Of a stretch of 64,000 nt of DNA, positions 20,541 through 30,124 are shown one piece after another. Each line of letters begins with the position of its first letter. Positions within the stretch are counted from its first letter, which is position 1. The position numbers and the translations under genes were made by a program. The notes under the pieces are model-generated. The model was not told the DNA's origin. It was given only the letters and a program-made list of their open reading frames with translations, and did no database searches. Source of the DNA: Advenella kashmirensis WT001 (GTDB lineage: Bacteria; Pseudomonadota; Gammaproteobacteria; Burkholderiales; Burkholderiaceae_B); assembly GCF_000219915.2 (NCBI RefSeq), contig NC_017964.1, forward strand, positions 1 through 64,000, given 5' to 3'.

Positions 20541-20999
20541 CTAGAGGTCAATACGTTCTGACTCGACCGTTTTTCGTTTCGCCATATTGAAACGTTTGTC
20601 ATAAATTACTTTTCCACCAGTGGTAGGGCCGGGGTACTGGACTATGAACATCAGTCCGCCAGATTCGGTGTGTAATTCTGGTTCACAGTGTGGATCCCCA
20701 TGCTGTAGTACGGTGCCGGGACCGCATTTAACGCCGCCAATGGTAAATTCGCCTTCCAGGATATACCAAACCTGAGCGAAGTCGTGACGATGCCAGGGAT
20801 GATATGCGCCCGGTTCAAGACGGAGTAAACCGGCGTTAGGCAAAGTAGGATCTTCTTCGGTCGGATGACTGAGCATTTTTCCGGTTTCGCCCGGCCAGCG
20901 AATAGTCTCCCATTCAATATCATCAATATGCATAATTCGTGGCGGCGGATCGTCTGTAGCACGACTATCCTGTGTATGGTTTTGTTTATCCTCGGTCAT
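20541..20999 (-). CDS. Cupin-domain protein
   Basis: A 152-residue single-domain cupin. Motif 1 is seen as HPWHRHDFAQVWYILEGEF (metal-binding His-x-His and Glu) and motif 2 as GTVLQHGDPHCEPELHTESGG. Proteins like this can be metal-dependent dioxygenases, isomerases or binding proteins; the reaction is not evident. ATG 20999 (MTEDKQNH) has a TGGAGG site 5 nt upstream; an in-frame ATG at 21011 overlaps that site. It lies between the iron alcohol dehydrogenase and the solute-binding protein genes on the same strand. Confidence 0.85.
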   Translation of the reverse strand: MTEDKQNHTQDSRATDDPPPRIMHIDDIEWETIRWPGETGKMLSHPTEEDPTLPNAGLLRLEPGAYHPWHRHDFAQVWYILEGEFTIGGVKCGPGTVLQHGDPHCEPELHTESGGLMFIVQYPGPTTGGKVIYDKRFNMAKRKTVESERIDL

Positions 21000-21340
21000 A
21001 TTGGCCTCCAATATAGTTGGAAATTACGGTTATCACTGCACTAGGTTGATGTAAAAGTCGTCCCTTGCTTTCGATGTTGCCATTTTTTTCCTACAAAATG
21101 GCTCTTTTGCCAGCGGTACTGAGCTTTAAACATCAAAGGATTGCACGGTTAAATTGCGAGCTTTTGAGCAGCGCGCTATAGGCAGCAGATGAAAAGCAGG
21201 CTGAAAAATCCGGTCTGCATTTGCAATTAAGACATTTAGCTCGCGCAACTGCAAAAAAAATTCTTAAACTCTAATATTATTTCAATTGTGATTACGGAAT
21301 TACACTTCTGTTTCTCCCTGATCCCAGTCCGACATAGTGT
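21000..21340. other. Intergenic gap without recognised features
   Basis: This 341-bp AT-rich stretch lies between the alcohol dehydrogenase and cupin genes. I see no gene, strong hairpin or clear repeat in it. Confidence 0.5.
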
Positions 21341-22480
21341 CTAAAATGCTGCCTCAAGCATTCCCATGTAATCTTCTCTGGTCGCTTCCCGCGGATTGGT
21401 TTTATGGCTGTGGTCGGCAAGCGCGCCATTGATAATGTTGGGAAACAATTCTCGCGTCACCCCAAGTTGCGCCAAGGTTGTAGGCAAGCCAAGCCGTTTG
21501 GTCAAATTCAGAACCTCACTGGCCACCGAGCTTGCGCTTGCCAGTCCTATTGCTGCGGCTATTCGATCCAGTTTCCTTTCCTGCACCATTGTTGTCGCGG
21601 GTGTATTGAATTGGATAACTGAAGGCAAAAAGATAGCGTTCAGTGTCCCGTGGTGCAGTTGCGGATTGATACCGCCAAGAGAGTGACTAAGACTATGGAC
21701 ACAGCCCAGGCCTTTTTGAAACGCCAGTGCACCCTGCATGCTTGCGCTCATCATGTTCAGACGCGCGTCCCGATCTTCAGGGTTGCTGGTTGCTTGTTCG
21801 ATATGGCTCCACGCTCTGTTTAATCCGTCCAGTGCAATACCGTCAGCAGGCGGATTAAATAGCGGAGACATAAACGTCTCAAGGCAGTGTGCAATGGCAT
21901 CCATGCCGGTGGCAGCCGTCAGTTGTACTGGCAGCTTCACTGTTAGTTCCGGGTCGCAGATTGCCGTCTTGGGAACAATGAAAGGCGAAATAATCCCCAC
22001 TTTTCTGCCATCGTCCAGAATCAGAATCGCACCTCTGCCCACTTCGCTGCCCGTGCCCGCCGTGGTTGGAATGGCGATTACAGGGGCTGTGGCCGATGTG
22101 ATTTTGCTAAGCCCGCCTTCAATAACGGCAAAGGTCTTAAGTGGCCCTTCGTGCGTTGCGCATACTGCAACGCCCTTGGCCAGGTCGATTGAAGATCCGC
22201 CGCCTATCGCTATGATCCCATCGCATTCATTTTCTATATAAATCGCAACAGCCTTGCGCACGGCTTTTTCATTCGGATTGGAAGGGGTCTCGTCGAAAAC
22301 AGGTATCTTGTCTGCATGACCCAAAAAGCGCATAGCGACCTCCAGCAGGCCAGCAGATCGGATGCCCTGGTCTGTGACAACCATCGGGCGCCTGATCCCG
22401 ATGCGATCGCATTCCGCTTGTAATAAACGCACAGCGCCGAAGTCAAACTGGATATGAGTGAGATATTGTATGAGTGCCAT
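21341..22480 (-). CDS. Iron-containing (group III) alcohol dehydrogenase
   Basis: A 379-residue NAD(P)-dependent dehydrogenase of the iron-activated family. The nucleotide-binding GGGSSIDLAKG (about 94-104), TTAGTGSEVG (about 140-149) and the iron-site segments TGMDAIAHCLETF and GCVHSLSHSLGG, which supply Asp and three His ligands, are all present. Family members include 4-hydroxybutyrate dehydrogenases, maleylacetate reductases and lactaldehyde reductases; the sequence does not decide between them. A LysR gene is divergently transcribed 166 bp away and is the likely regulator. Confidence 0.92.
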   Translation of the reverse strand: MALIQYLTHIQFDFGAVRLLQAECDRIGIRRPMVVTDQGIRSAGLLEVAMRFLGHADKIPVFDETPSNPNEKAVRKAVAIYIENECDGIIAIGGGSSIDLAKGVAVCATHEGPLKTFAVIEGGLSKITSATAPVIAIPTTAGTGSEVGRGAILILDDGRKVGIISPFIVPKTAICDPELTVKLPVQLTAATGMDAIAHCLETFMSPLFNPPADGIALDGLNRAWSHIEQATSNPEDRDARLNMMSASMQGALAFQKGLGCVHSLSHSLGGINPQLHHGTLNAIFLPSVIQFNTPATTMVQERKLDRIAAAIGLASASSVASEVLNLTKRLGLPTTLAQLGVTRELFPNIINGALADHSHKTNPREATREDYMGMLEAAF

Positions 22481-22646
22481 CTGAATTAATAAAAAGTTAT
22501 AATGAAAATCAATATGGACAGTGTGCTTGTGTGACCATGTCCCCGTTTGTTCATTGTTTTATGTAGGTTTTTTGGCCATTGTATGTGTGATGTTGATATG
22601 CGATGTATTGAAAATTATTCATACAAATATAACTTTTAGCTAACCC

Positions 22647-23567
22647 ATGACGCCTACTTTGTCCTCTATTGCATCCAGGCTGCATATCAGGCATCTTCGC
22701 TTGTTGATCGCCATTTCCGAACATGGCTCTTTGCTGGGGGCGGCAAATGAGGTGGCAATCAGCCAGCCAGGCGCGAGCAAGGCGCTACATGAAATTGAAA
22801 CGACATTTGGGGCTGCGCTTTTCAATAGAACCAACCGTGGCCTGCAGGCCAATGATCTGGGCTTATGCGTATTGAAGTACGCCCGTATGATCTATACCGA
22901 CCTTGGTCATTTGCGAAACGAACTGGATGCAATTCAGAAAGGGGACGGCGGCAGGGTAGCTGTTGGCTGCATCATGGGCGCAATACCGTTACTTACCGAT
23001 GCCGTTGCCGATCTCATGCAAACGCATCCAGGCATGTCAGTGGAGATTGTTGAGGACACCAGCGCCGAACTGCTGAGCCTCATCGACGCCGGCCGGCTTG
23101 ATATGGCGATATGTCGCACGTCGGTCAGCAAAACGCCGGACATTTATGAGAGCGAGCATCTGCAGTCTGAAGAATTAAGTGTCATTGCCAATTGTGATAA
23201 TCCGTTTGCGCGTAGTGATCGCTTGACGCTTGAAGAACTGGCGCAATGTAAATGGATTGTGTACCGTGCCAATATGCCCATGAGACTCTTGCTTGAGCGT
23301 GAGTTTTACAATGCCGGGATTCGATTTCCTGCGAATTTGCTGGAAACAACTTCCCCATTTGCAACTTTAGCTTTATTGATGAGAAATCCGTCTTTTGTCG
23401 CGCTGGCTTCCACAGATGTCGCTTCGTTCTTTGCGCGCAATAATCTGGTCAGGGTACTGCCGTTTGAGTTCACGTTACGCAGTGAACCATATGAGCTGGC
23501 TTATCGACGGGGCGCGCTGTTGTCTATTGGTGCCAAGTTAATGAGAAATTGTCTGCTGCCTCAATAA
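22647..23567 (+). CDS. LysR-family regulator, divergent from the iron alcohol dehydrogenase
   Basis: A 306-residue LysR protein with N-terminal HTH (IRHLRLLIAISEHGSLLGAA, ISQPGASKALHEIETTFGAALFNR) and effector domain with VAVGCIMGAIPLLTDAV and DMAICRTS. The GalR/CbhR-like form of the HTH is often linked to aromatic or acid catabolism, but the inducer is unknown. Its position suggests control of the alcohol dehydrogenase, cupin and binding-protein genes. Confidence 0.92.
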   Translation: MTPTLSSIASRLHIRHLRLLIAISEHGSLLGAANEVAISQPGASKALHEIETTFGAALFNRTNRGLQANDLGLCVLKYARMIYTDLGHLRNELDAIQKGDGGRVAVGCIMGAIPLLTDAVADLMQTHPGMSVEIVEDTSAELLSLIDAGRLDMAICRTSVSKTPDIYESEHLQSEELSVIANCDNPFARSDRLTLEELAQCKWIVYRANMPMRLLLEREFYNAGIRFPANLLETTSPFATLALLMRNPSFVALASTDVASFFARNNLVRVLPFEFTLRSEPYELAYRRGALLSIGAKLMRNCLLPQ

Positions 23568-23610
23568 TCACGCGCTTTCGTACGTTTGACAAGCATACCA
23601 TCGGGTTTGG

Positions 23611-24516
23611 CTAGCCAAGGGACGCGGGCTTTGGCGTCTGTTCGAAACACGCGATCAGCAATTCGGTCAGGACCCGTACCTTTCTTTCCGGATGTCGACC
23701 TGGCGGGCGGATGACATATGCTGCCGCAGGTGGGGGCGGATAACGTGTCATGACCGGCACCAGCGCGCCGCTGGCCACGTGTTCACGGGTGACGGCATCT
23801 GGGATCCAGGCAATTCCCAGTCCCGCCAGTGCAGCGGCGGCCAATGCGGTGGCATTGTCTGCCTTGAAGCGCCCTTGCGGACGAGTCGTGATGATTTTGT
23901 CGCCATCCAGAAACTGCCAGGCTTCCGTGCCTTGCATAAGACCCTGATGGCTGGCCAGGTCATCAGGCGTTTCAGGGGAGCCGTAGGCTTGGATATAGTC
24001 CGGGCTCGCCACCAGCTTCCCATAGATTGATCCGATGCGTCTTGCGATCAGCTCGGAGTCCTGAAGGTAACCAATTCGAATCGCGCAATCAAAACCCTCT
24101 GATATGAGATCGACAAAGCGATCACTATAGGATGCATGCACGTGAAGCTGGGGATGTAGTTGCGCCATGCGTGCAAGTACGGGAGCAAGGTGCGTGGAGC
24201 CGAAAGAGATGGGCACTGCCACACGCAAGCGGCCGCATAGCTCGCCGGCAGGCAGGATCGTTTCCCGGGCTACGTCGATCTCGGCACAGGCTCTGGCGGC
24301 ATAGTCCCGGAAGGTGGCACCGGCTTCGGTGAGCGCCGCGCCGCGGGTAGTTCGCGCTAGAAGCAGTACGCCCAGTTCCTCCTCAAGCCGCAAGAGCCGC
24401 CGGCTGACAATTGACTTGGACACACCGAGCCGGCGCGCAGCGGGCGAAACGCCCCCGGCATCAGCAACTTCAACGAATGTTCGCAGCTCTTGGATGTCCA
24501 CTTTTGCGTTCCTCAT
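23611..24516 (-). CDS. LysR-family regulator, divergent from the isochorismatase-like gene
   Basis: A 301-residue LysR protein. HTH: VDIQELRTFVEVADAGGVSPAARRLGVSKSIVSRRLLRLEEELG. Effector domain: RLRVAVPISFGSTHLAPVLA and HASYSDRFVDLISEGFDCAIRIG. The frame is open to 24618 but ATG 24516 (MRNAKVDIQ) places the HTH at the normal distance from the start. It faces the hydrolase at 24645 across about 130 bp and probably regulates it. Confidence 0.9.
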   Translation of the reverse strand: MRNAKVDIQELRTFVEVADAGGVSPAARRLGVSKSIVSRRLLRLEEELGVLLLARTTRGAALTEAGATFRDYAARACAEIDVARETILPAGELCGRLRVAVPISFGSTHLAPVLARMAQLHPQLHVHASYSDRFVDLISEGFDCAIRIGYLQDSELIARRIGSIYGKLVASPDYIQAYGSPETPDDLASHQGLMQGTEAWQFLDGDKIITTRPQGRFKADNATALAAAALAGLGIAWIPDAVTREHVASGALVPVMTRYPPPPAAAYVIRPPGRHPERKVRVLTELLIACFEQTPKPASLG

Positions 24517-24644
24517 TTTGCGACACAGCGTCGTATAAAGCAAGACTACCGTATCTGCCGCAGGAATGCCAGAATTTGCCCAGGTAGCGTCACAGCCGGC
24601 GCATGCCTTCTCACCCATTCCAATTCATACTCAAGGATAGATTC

Positions 24645-25298
24645 ATGACATTTCGTAATGGCCTTGCCTCTTTGCTTCGTCCCGAAGATTCCGTGCTTGT
24701 TCTGATCGACCACCAACCTTATCAGCTCACAAACCTGAATAGCCACGATCCGCACATGGTCGTTAATAATGCGACGGCGCTGGCAAAAACGGCCAAAGCC
24801 TTCGGCGTTCCCACCATACTAACGAGCGTGATTGCTGATCGCGGCGGGCTCATTTTTCCGCAAATCACAGATGTGTTTCCTGGTCAGGCAGTGATTGACC
24901 GTACGTTCATCAACACCTGGGAGGACAAAAAAGTGGTCGACGCCGTGACGGCGACCGGCCGCAAGCAACTGATCATTGCCGGTCTGTGGACCGAAATCTG
25001 CGTGGCGATGCCGGCTATCCAGGCGGCTGGTGAAGGCTGGGATGTCACGGTCGTGACCGACGCTTCCGGCGGCGTTTCAGTGGAGGCGCATGAGGTAGCG
25101 ATCCAGCGCATGATCGCAGGCGGCGTGAACATGATGACCTGGCTGGCAGTGGCCTCCGAATGGCAGCGCGACTGGGCTCGCACCGAGCACGCCGCTGAAC
25201 TGACCGAGGTGCTGGTTCAGCATGTTGCCGGTAGCGGCATTGCATTTTTGTGGGAGCAACAATTGCTGAACACGCCTGTGCCGAAGGTAGCGGGTTGA
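24645..25298 (+). CDS. Isochorismatase-like cysteine hydrolase (YcaC type)
   Basis: A 217-residue cytoplasmic hydrolase of the isochorismatase-like family. The catalytic Asp lies in VLVLIDHQPYQ (D22) and the nucleophile Cys in LWTEICVAMPA (C119), followed by the VTDASGG loop. YcaC-like members have no firmly known substrate, although amide hydrolysis is typical for the fold. ATG 24645 is preferred over the earlier in-frame codon at 24603 because an AAGGA site precedes it. Confidence 0.88.
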   Translation: MTFRNGLASLLRPEDSVLVLIDHQPYQLTNLNSHDPHMVVNNATALAKTAKAFGVPTILTSVIADRGGLIFPQITDVFPGQAVIDRTFINTWEDKKVVDAVTATGRKQLIIAGLWTEICVAMPAIQAAGEGWDVTVVTDASGGVSVEAHEVAIQRMIAGGVNMMTWLAVASEWQRDWARTEHAAELTEVLVQHVAGSGIAFLWEQQLLNTPVPKVAG

Positions 25299-25315
25299 TG
25301 TAAATTGCTATCTGC

Positions 25316-25894
25316 CTATCCCGCGTTCTTGCGCGCGCGATGGGCAGCGGCTTTCATTCTGTTGCCACACGCGGCCATGCTGCACCAGCGCCGCCGATGC
25401 GACTTGGTCAAGTCGTGGAAAAACAATGTGCAGTCATGCGCCTCGCATTCCCGTACAAGTTGCAGATCTTCATTCGAGAGCAAGTGCACGAGCGCTTGTG
25501 CAACAGGTTCAAGCAAGCTGGCTGCATTCATGCTCTGACGTCGCTTGACGATCCTGAATGTGTTGCTGGCTTTGTCCCACTCGAGTTCGTTTGTTGGGCG
25601 GCCCGCTTCCAATACCTGGTTGATGACGGCGGGATCGGCCGAGCTTCCTGTTTTAGCGGCGAGGATCACCGTTTTGGCATTGTCCCTGAGCGCGAGAGCG
25701 AGCTGCAGCAGACCGGGGGGTGCACTGTTGCTGCCGTCGGGCAGTAGCCCGGCAAGCCTGAGCCATTCGATCACGCTGTGATCGTCCTCAAAGCAATCGC
25801 AGTGCCGGGGTCCCACGCCGTACTCGGTGTTGATAAAGTCGAGCGCAAGATTATTGGCTATAAACAAGGGTGTTCCGCTAGTGACAGAAGACAT
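25316..25894 (-). CDS. CGNR zinc-finger / ABATE-domain protein, probable stress regulator
   Basis: A 192-residue protein with an N-terminal ABATE-like domain (NNLALDFINTEYG) and a C-terminal CGNR zinc finger: CEAHDCTLFFHDLTKSHRRRWCSMAACGNRMKAAAHRAR, with four Cys for zinc and the CGNR motif. Such proteins are thought to be DNA-binding regulators. It converges with the isochorismatase-like gene and is divergent from the alpha/beta hydrolase at 25988, which it may control. Confidence 0.85.
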   Translation of the reverse strand: MSSVTSGTPLFIANNLALDFINTEYGVGPRHCDCFEDDHSVIEWLRLAGLLPDGSNSAPPGLLQLALALRDNAKTVILAAKTGSSADPAVINQVLEAGRPTNELEWDKASNTFRIVKRRQSMNAASLLEPVAQALVHLLSNEDLQLVRECEAHDCTLFFHDLTKSHRRRWCSMAACGNRMKAAAHRARKNAG

Positions 25895-25987
25895 GATACG
25901 AGTAACCGGTAATTTATATGTTGACAGGATACTCTAATCGCTGATAACCTTCAATAATCATTTTTACAGGTTACTAAAGGGTCGGTC

Positions 25988-26943
25988 ATGATATCCACCA
26001 AATCAATTGCAGCGTCGGCCGGAGTAGCCGCCGCTTTGCTCACAGGACAAGCGCAGGCCGCAGACGAGCGTGTTTCGGCAAACCAACGGGTTCATTACCG
26101 CTACGAGCAGGTTGGCGATGTAAGGGTTTTTTACCGCGAAGCTGGTGATCCTGCTGCGCCGGCCATCCTGCTGCTGCATGGTTTCGCGGCCTCATCGTAT
26201 ATGTGGCGCGACCTTATTCCTGCGCTGGCAGACCGGTACCACGTTATCGCGCCAGACTTGCCCGGGTTTGGTTTCACCGAATCTCCTGAGCGTGGCAAGT
26301 ATGAATATTCATTTGCCAATATCACAAAAACGATTGAGCAGTTCACCACGCAGCTCAAGCTTGACCGCTACTCCCTGGCGGTTCACGACTATGGTGCGCC
26401 TGTGGGCTGGCGTCTGGCACTGGCGCATCCCGCCCGTGTGACTGCGATTATTTCGCAAAATGGAAATGCCTATGAAGAGGGTCTGGCCAAGGGCTGGGAG
26501 CCGATCCGGAAGTATTGGCAAGCGCTACCCAGGAAAACCGTAAGGCGCTGGCCGATTTTCCGACGCCGGCCTCAATCAAGTGGCAATATGTGGAGGGGGT
26601 AAGCGATGTCAGCCTCCTGGCGCCGGACGGCTATACGCTCGAAGGCACATTCATTTCTCGCCCTGGTATGGCAGACATACAGCTGGACCTGCTGTTGAAC
26701 TATGCATCCAACGTAGAGAAATATCCCGAGCTCCAGGCCTACTTTCGCCAATATCAACCAGCGTTGCTGGCGGTCTGGGGAAAGAACGACCCGTTTTTCC
26801 TGCCGGCCGGCGCCCTGGCATGGAAGCGCGATATCCCTGAAGCGGACATTCGTTTCTATGATACCGGTCATTTTGCCCTGGAAACCCATGGCAAAGAAAT
26901 CATCCCCGTCATCCGTGCATTTCTGGACAAAAATGTGAAGTGA
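25988..26943 (+). CDS. Exported alpha/beta hydrolase (haloalkane dehalogenase / epoxide hydrolase-like), frameshifted
   Basis: About 318 residues after repair. A signal peptide ([18 protein letters not shown]) predicts export. The fold is marked by [19 protein letters not shown] (oxyanion hole), [14 protein letters not shown] and the nucleophile elbow [10 protein letters not shown] with Asp134. Asp in place of Ser is typical of haloalkane dehalogenases and epoxide hydrolases. The catalytic His is in [11 protein letters not shown] near the end. A one-base deletion near 26520 (KYWQ to [13 protein letters not shown]) breaks the frame. A terminator follows at 26986. The natural substrate is unknown. 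Confidence 0.88.
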
Positions 26944-26985
26944 CGGAGAGGATGGCAGGCGGATCCACAACGGGGCGGTGCTGCC

Positions 26986-27015
26986 GTGATCCGCAGCGAG
27001 ATGCGGATCACTTTT
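26986..27015. terminator. Terminator between the hydrolase and glutathione transferase genes
   Basis: GTGATCCGCA (26986-26995) pairs perfectly with TGCGGATCAC (27002-27011) around a 6-nt loop, followed by TTTT on the plus strand. It lies between convergent genes. Confidence 0.82.
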
Positions 27016-27045
27016 GCCACAGCCCTTTCCTTTTAACGCAACCAG

Positions 27046-27741
27046 CTAGACGGCCGTCACCTCCAGGCCGCGTTGCACTGCCGGGCGTGCAAGGCCACGG
27101 TCAAGCCACGCTTGCACATGCGCAAAACGGTCGAAGCCGACGAGCTCGCGCGCCTCGTAAAAGCCGATCAGATTGCGCACCCAGCCGAGCAGCGAAATAT
27201 CGGCAATGCTGTAGTCGGCACCCATCACCCAGTCGCGGCCAGACAGCCTTTGGTCCAGCACGCCGAGCAACCGCGCCGATTCGGTGACATAGCGTGTCAG
27301 CGGGCGTTTGTCCTCGTATTCTTTACCAGCAAATTTATGGAAAAAGCCCAGTTGGCCGAACATGGGCCCCACGCCGCCCATTTGCCACATCAGCCACTGA
27401 ATTGTTTCGTAACGGGCGGCGGGATCAGCCGAGATAAATTGTCCTGTCTTGTCGGCAAGATAGAGCAGGATCGCACCTGATTCGAATAGTGCTAGCGGCT
27501 TGCCGTCAGGCCCGTTGGGATCATAGATCGCGGGAATCTTGCCATTGGGGTTAAGCGCAAGAAATGCAGGATCGTGGCTTTCGTTTGCCGAAATATCGAT
27601 CCGGTGCGGCTCATAGGCCAGCCCCGTTTCTTCAAGCATGATGCCGACCTTCACGCCATTGGGTGTCGGAGTAGAAAAAAGTTGCAGTCGATCGGGGTGC
27701 TGCGCCGGCCAGCGCGTGAAAATGGGATGCTTGAGTGTCAT
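27046..27741 (-). CDS. Glutathione S-transferase-like protein (Nu / YfcG type)
   Basis: A 231-residue GST. The N-terminal thioredoxin-fold domain has LQLFSTPTPNGVKVGIMLEE, NPNGKIPAIYDPNG and FESGAILLYLADKTG. The C-terminal helical domain has YSIADISLLGWVRNL. The TPNG and ESGAILLYLA signature fits disulfide-bond oxidoreductases of the YfcG/YghU class, which use Thr/Asn instead of a catalytic Tyr. Its function is probably detoxification or thiol redox control; the substrate is unknown. Confidence 0.9.
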   Translation of the reverse strand: MTLKHPIFTRWPAQHPDRLQLFSTPTPNGVKVGIMLEETGLAYEPHRIDISANESHDPAFLALNPNGKIPAIYDPNGPDGKPLALFESGAILLYLADKTGQFISADPAARYETIQWLMWQMGGVGPMFGQLGFFHKFAGKEYEDKRPLTRYVTESARLLGVLDQRLSGRDWVMGADYSIADISLLGWVRNLIGFYEARELVGFDRFAHVQAWLDRGLARPAVQRGLEVTAV

Positions 27742-27975
27742 TTATTCTCCAGGTTATTGTATTGATAATCACAGATGTCGAAGCGGTACAGGATCCAGCA
27801 GATGTGGCCAGAGACTCGATCAGGCTCGTGATATGGCAAACGATCTTGCCTTTGCAAGGCACCCGGTGCGTCATGCGTCAGACAATTGCTTGCGAGATAA
27901 AGGCCGGTCTTGGTAGTCGTTGGCCTTTTTTTAAAAGTGAGATGAACCTTAGCAGATTGCGATAGATCTTTGGAC

Positions 27976-28335
27976 TTATCCGGGTGATCCACCCGAGTCA
28001 AACCAAATGCTGTCGTCGGCCAGAATGGCGGTTACAACAGCTTTGGCGCGACTGCGGGTATCGGGGCGTTCGGTCAGGCACATATGTTGTGTTTCTATAT
28101 GAACCAGGTAATCTACGACTTGTTGCGCAGGCGCACCGTTTCTAAGTGCGTTTGCGGCAGAAACAAGGTAAGCATCATACTCGTCTGCAAAAGGCAGGTT
28201 TCTGTCCGAATACCATTGCTGCTTGCTTTCCGCTGTACCGAGCAGGCTGATTGGATCCCACAGCGTCCAGCCAATATCGCGCAGCTTGGACAAATCGATA
28301 GTCTGGTACGACGAGTCTGTATCTGATGGGTTCAT
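27976..28335 (-). CDS. Conserved hypothetical protein (DUF1871-like)
   Basis: A 119-residue soluble protein with no signal or membrane segment. LSKLRDIGWTLWDPISLLG, FADEYDAYLVSAANALRNG and VVDYLVHIETQHMCL resemble small proteins of the DUF1871-type family, whose function is not known. It is a single gene between the GST and LysR genes. The family assignment is by memory of pattern and is tentative. Confidence 0.6.
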   Translation of the reverse strand: MNPSDTDSSYQTIDLSKLRDIGWTLWDPISLLGTAESKQQWYSDRNLPFADEYDAYLVSAANALRNGAPAQQVVDYLVHIETQHMCLTERPDTRSRAKAVVTAILADDSIWFDSGGSPG

Positions 28336-28476
28336 ACGCGTATATACCGGTTATGGCCTGGCTTTGAGTTTAAGCCGTACTCCCCTGGCCTGCAAATCGA
28401 ATCTGCGGCTACGCGTATTTTTTTGCAGGATTACGGCCCGTGATAGAACTGCGTTGTTCAACGTATGTGAGCAGAA

Positions 28477-29361
28477 TCAAGTGGCGGCTTCCTGGGTTAT
28501 CCAGTCCATAAATGCACGAATCTCAGGTCTTTGGGAGGCACCGGGTCTGCTCACCATATAGTACGCAAATCGCGCTGGCCAGGGCCTATCCAGCACTTGC
28601 ACCAGGCGTCCTGCTGCGATCTCTTCTTGCGCATATGTTTCTGGAACCAGGGCCAGGCCCTGGCCAGCCTCTGCTGCCCGGATAAGCAGAAAATCGTCCT
28701 CGAAAGCATTACCCCGTTGCATGCGGGCATCTTCGTTGACGCCGTGGGCACGTAACCAGAGTGGCCAGTCGGCACGATCGGAATCGTGTAGCAGAGGGTA
28801 GTGCAGGCAATCAGCCGGATCACTTAATGTCTGATGCGATGCGAGCAGGCCTGGCGAGGCTACCGGCACCAACACGGGCGCCATCAATGGCGTGACGTCC
28901 AGTCCTGGATAGTCTCCCAGCCCATGCCGCAAGGCGATATCTACGCGATCATGGCGCAAGTCTACCAAGGTGGAGCTGGCTTCAACACGAACTTCAATGT
29001 GGGGGTAGCGTTGTTTGAACCTGCCAAGCCGAGGCACCAGCCAGGATGCTGCAAAGCTTGCCACTGTGCTAATGACCAGCGTCTGACGGCTCTTGATTGT
29101 TTCCAGGGCATCCATCGCGCTGTCAATCTGTGAAAACGCATTGCCAAGCAGGGCATGAACACTGGCGCCGGCCTCTGTCAGGCGCATGCCCTGGCGTTCG
29201 CGTTCAAGTAATCTGACCCCGAGCCTGTCTTCCAATAAACCGATCTGCTGGCTGACAGCGCCGGGTGTGACATGCAGTGCGACGGCCGCTGCTTTAATGC
29301 TGCCGCGCCGGCCGACTTCAACGAAGGCACGCAGTGCTTTGAGGGGAGGGGTGTTAGTCAA
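28477..29361 (-). CDS. LysR-family regulator (GcvA-like), divergent from GST-monooxygenase pair
   Basis: A 294-residue LysR protein of the GcvA subgroup: PPLKALRAFVEVGRRGSIKAAAVALHVTPGAVSQQIGLLEDRLGVRL at the N-terminus, and later LVISTVASFAASWLVPRLGRF and DVDIALRHG-like DRVDIALRHGLGDYPG. It stands head to head with the GST gene at 29483 (121-bp gap) and probably controls that operon. Confidence 0.92.
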   Translation of the reverse strand: MTNTPPLKALRAFVEVGRRGSIKAAAVALHVTPGAVSQQIGLLEDRLGVRLLERERQGMRLTEAGASVHALLGNAFSQIDSAMDALETIKSRQTLVISTVASFAASWLVPRLGRFKQRYPHIEVRVEASSTLVDLRHDRVDIALRHGLGDYPGLDVTPLMAPVLVPVASPGLLASHQTLSDPADCLHYPLLHDSDRADWPLWLRAHGVNEDARMQRGNAFEDDFLLIRAAEAGQGLALVPETYAQEEIAAGRLVQVLDRPWPARFAYYMVSRPGASQRPEIRAFMDWITQEAAT

Positions 29362-29482
29362 AATTAGTTTTTCTAAATATAAAAGGGAGATTTTATCGCT
29401 TTACCAGAGTGGATCTAAGAGAGAAACTGTTGGTAGTTTAATCAGTTTTTATATCATTAGTAAATCTAAATAAAGGGATAGC

Positions 29483-30106
29483 ATGTTGCATCTTTATACC
29501 GACAGTTCACCCAACGGCTTTAAGGCGACAATCGCGCTTGAGGAAATGTCGCTGCCATATCGCCTGCATCACGTGCGAATCGAGACCGGTGATAACAGAA
29601 AGCCGGATTTTCTTGCGCTCAATCCGCATGGCCGGATTCCTGTTCTTGTTGACGATGAGACCCAGGTCGTGCTGTTTGAATCGGCAGCTATTCTTCTATA
29701 TCTGGCCGAACAAACCGGACAGTTACTTCCCGCTGATATCCAAGGGCGTTGGGAAACCATCAAGTGGCTGCAGTTTCATGCATCCAGCGTGGGACCGATC
29801 ATTGGTCAGCGCGTACATTTCGAGCTGGCCGAAACAGTGCCCAATCCAGCCGCGATTGAGCACTACCGGCGCCTGACGGAGCGTGCTTTTGCCGTTCTTG
29901 ATCGCCAGCTCGCACAGAACCGCTATCTGGCGGGCAATACCTATTCCATTGCGGATATCGCAAATTTCGGCTGGACACATATTGCACGCATCATTCATTT
30001 CGATTTTAGCCATCACCTTCACCTGAGTGGCTGGCATGAACGCGTGGCGGATCGGCCTGCCGTGCGCAGAGGCACCACCCTGCCTGCGCCGGCAACTGGC
30101 GCCTGA
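29483..30106 (+). CDS. Glutathione S-transferase-like protein
   Basis: A 207-residue GST related to the one at 27046: LHLYTDSSPNGFKATIALEEM, NPHGRIPVLVDDET, FESAAILLYLAEQTGQLLP and SIADIANFGWTHIA. SPNG/ESAAILLYL places it in the same YfcG-like class. It is the first gene of an operon with a flavin monooxygenase, a pairing seen in catabolism of sulfur or aryl-ether compounds, but the substrate is not identifiable here. Confidence 0.9.
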   Translation: MLHLYTDSSPNGFKATIALEEMSLPYRLHHVRIETGDNRKPDFLALNPHGRIPVLVDDETQVVLFESAAILLYLAEQTGQLLPADIQGRWETIKWLQFHASSVGPIIGQRVHFELAETVPNPAAIEHYRRLTERAFAVLDRQLAQNRYLAGNTYSIADIANFGWTHIARIIHFDFSHHLHLSGWHERVADRPAVRRGTTLPAPATGA

Positions 30107-30124
30107 CGAACGTGGAGAATGGCG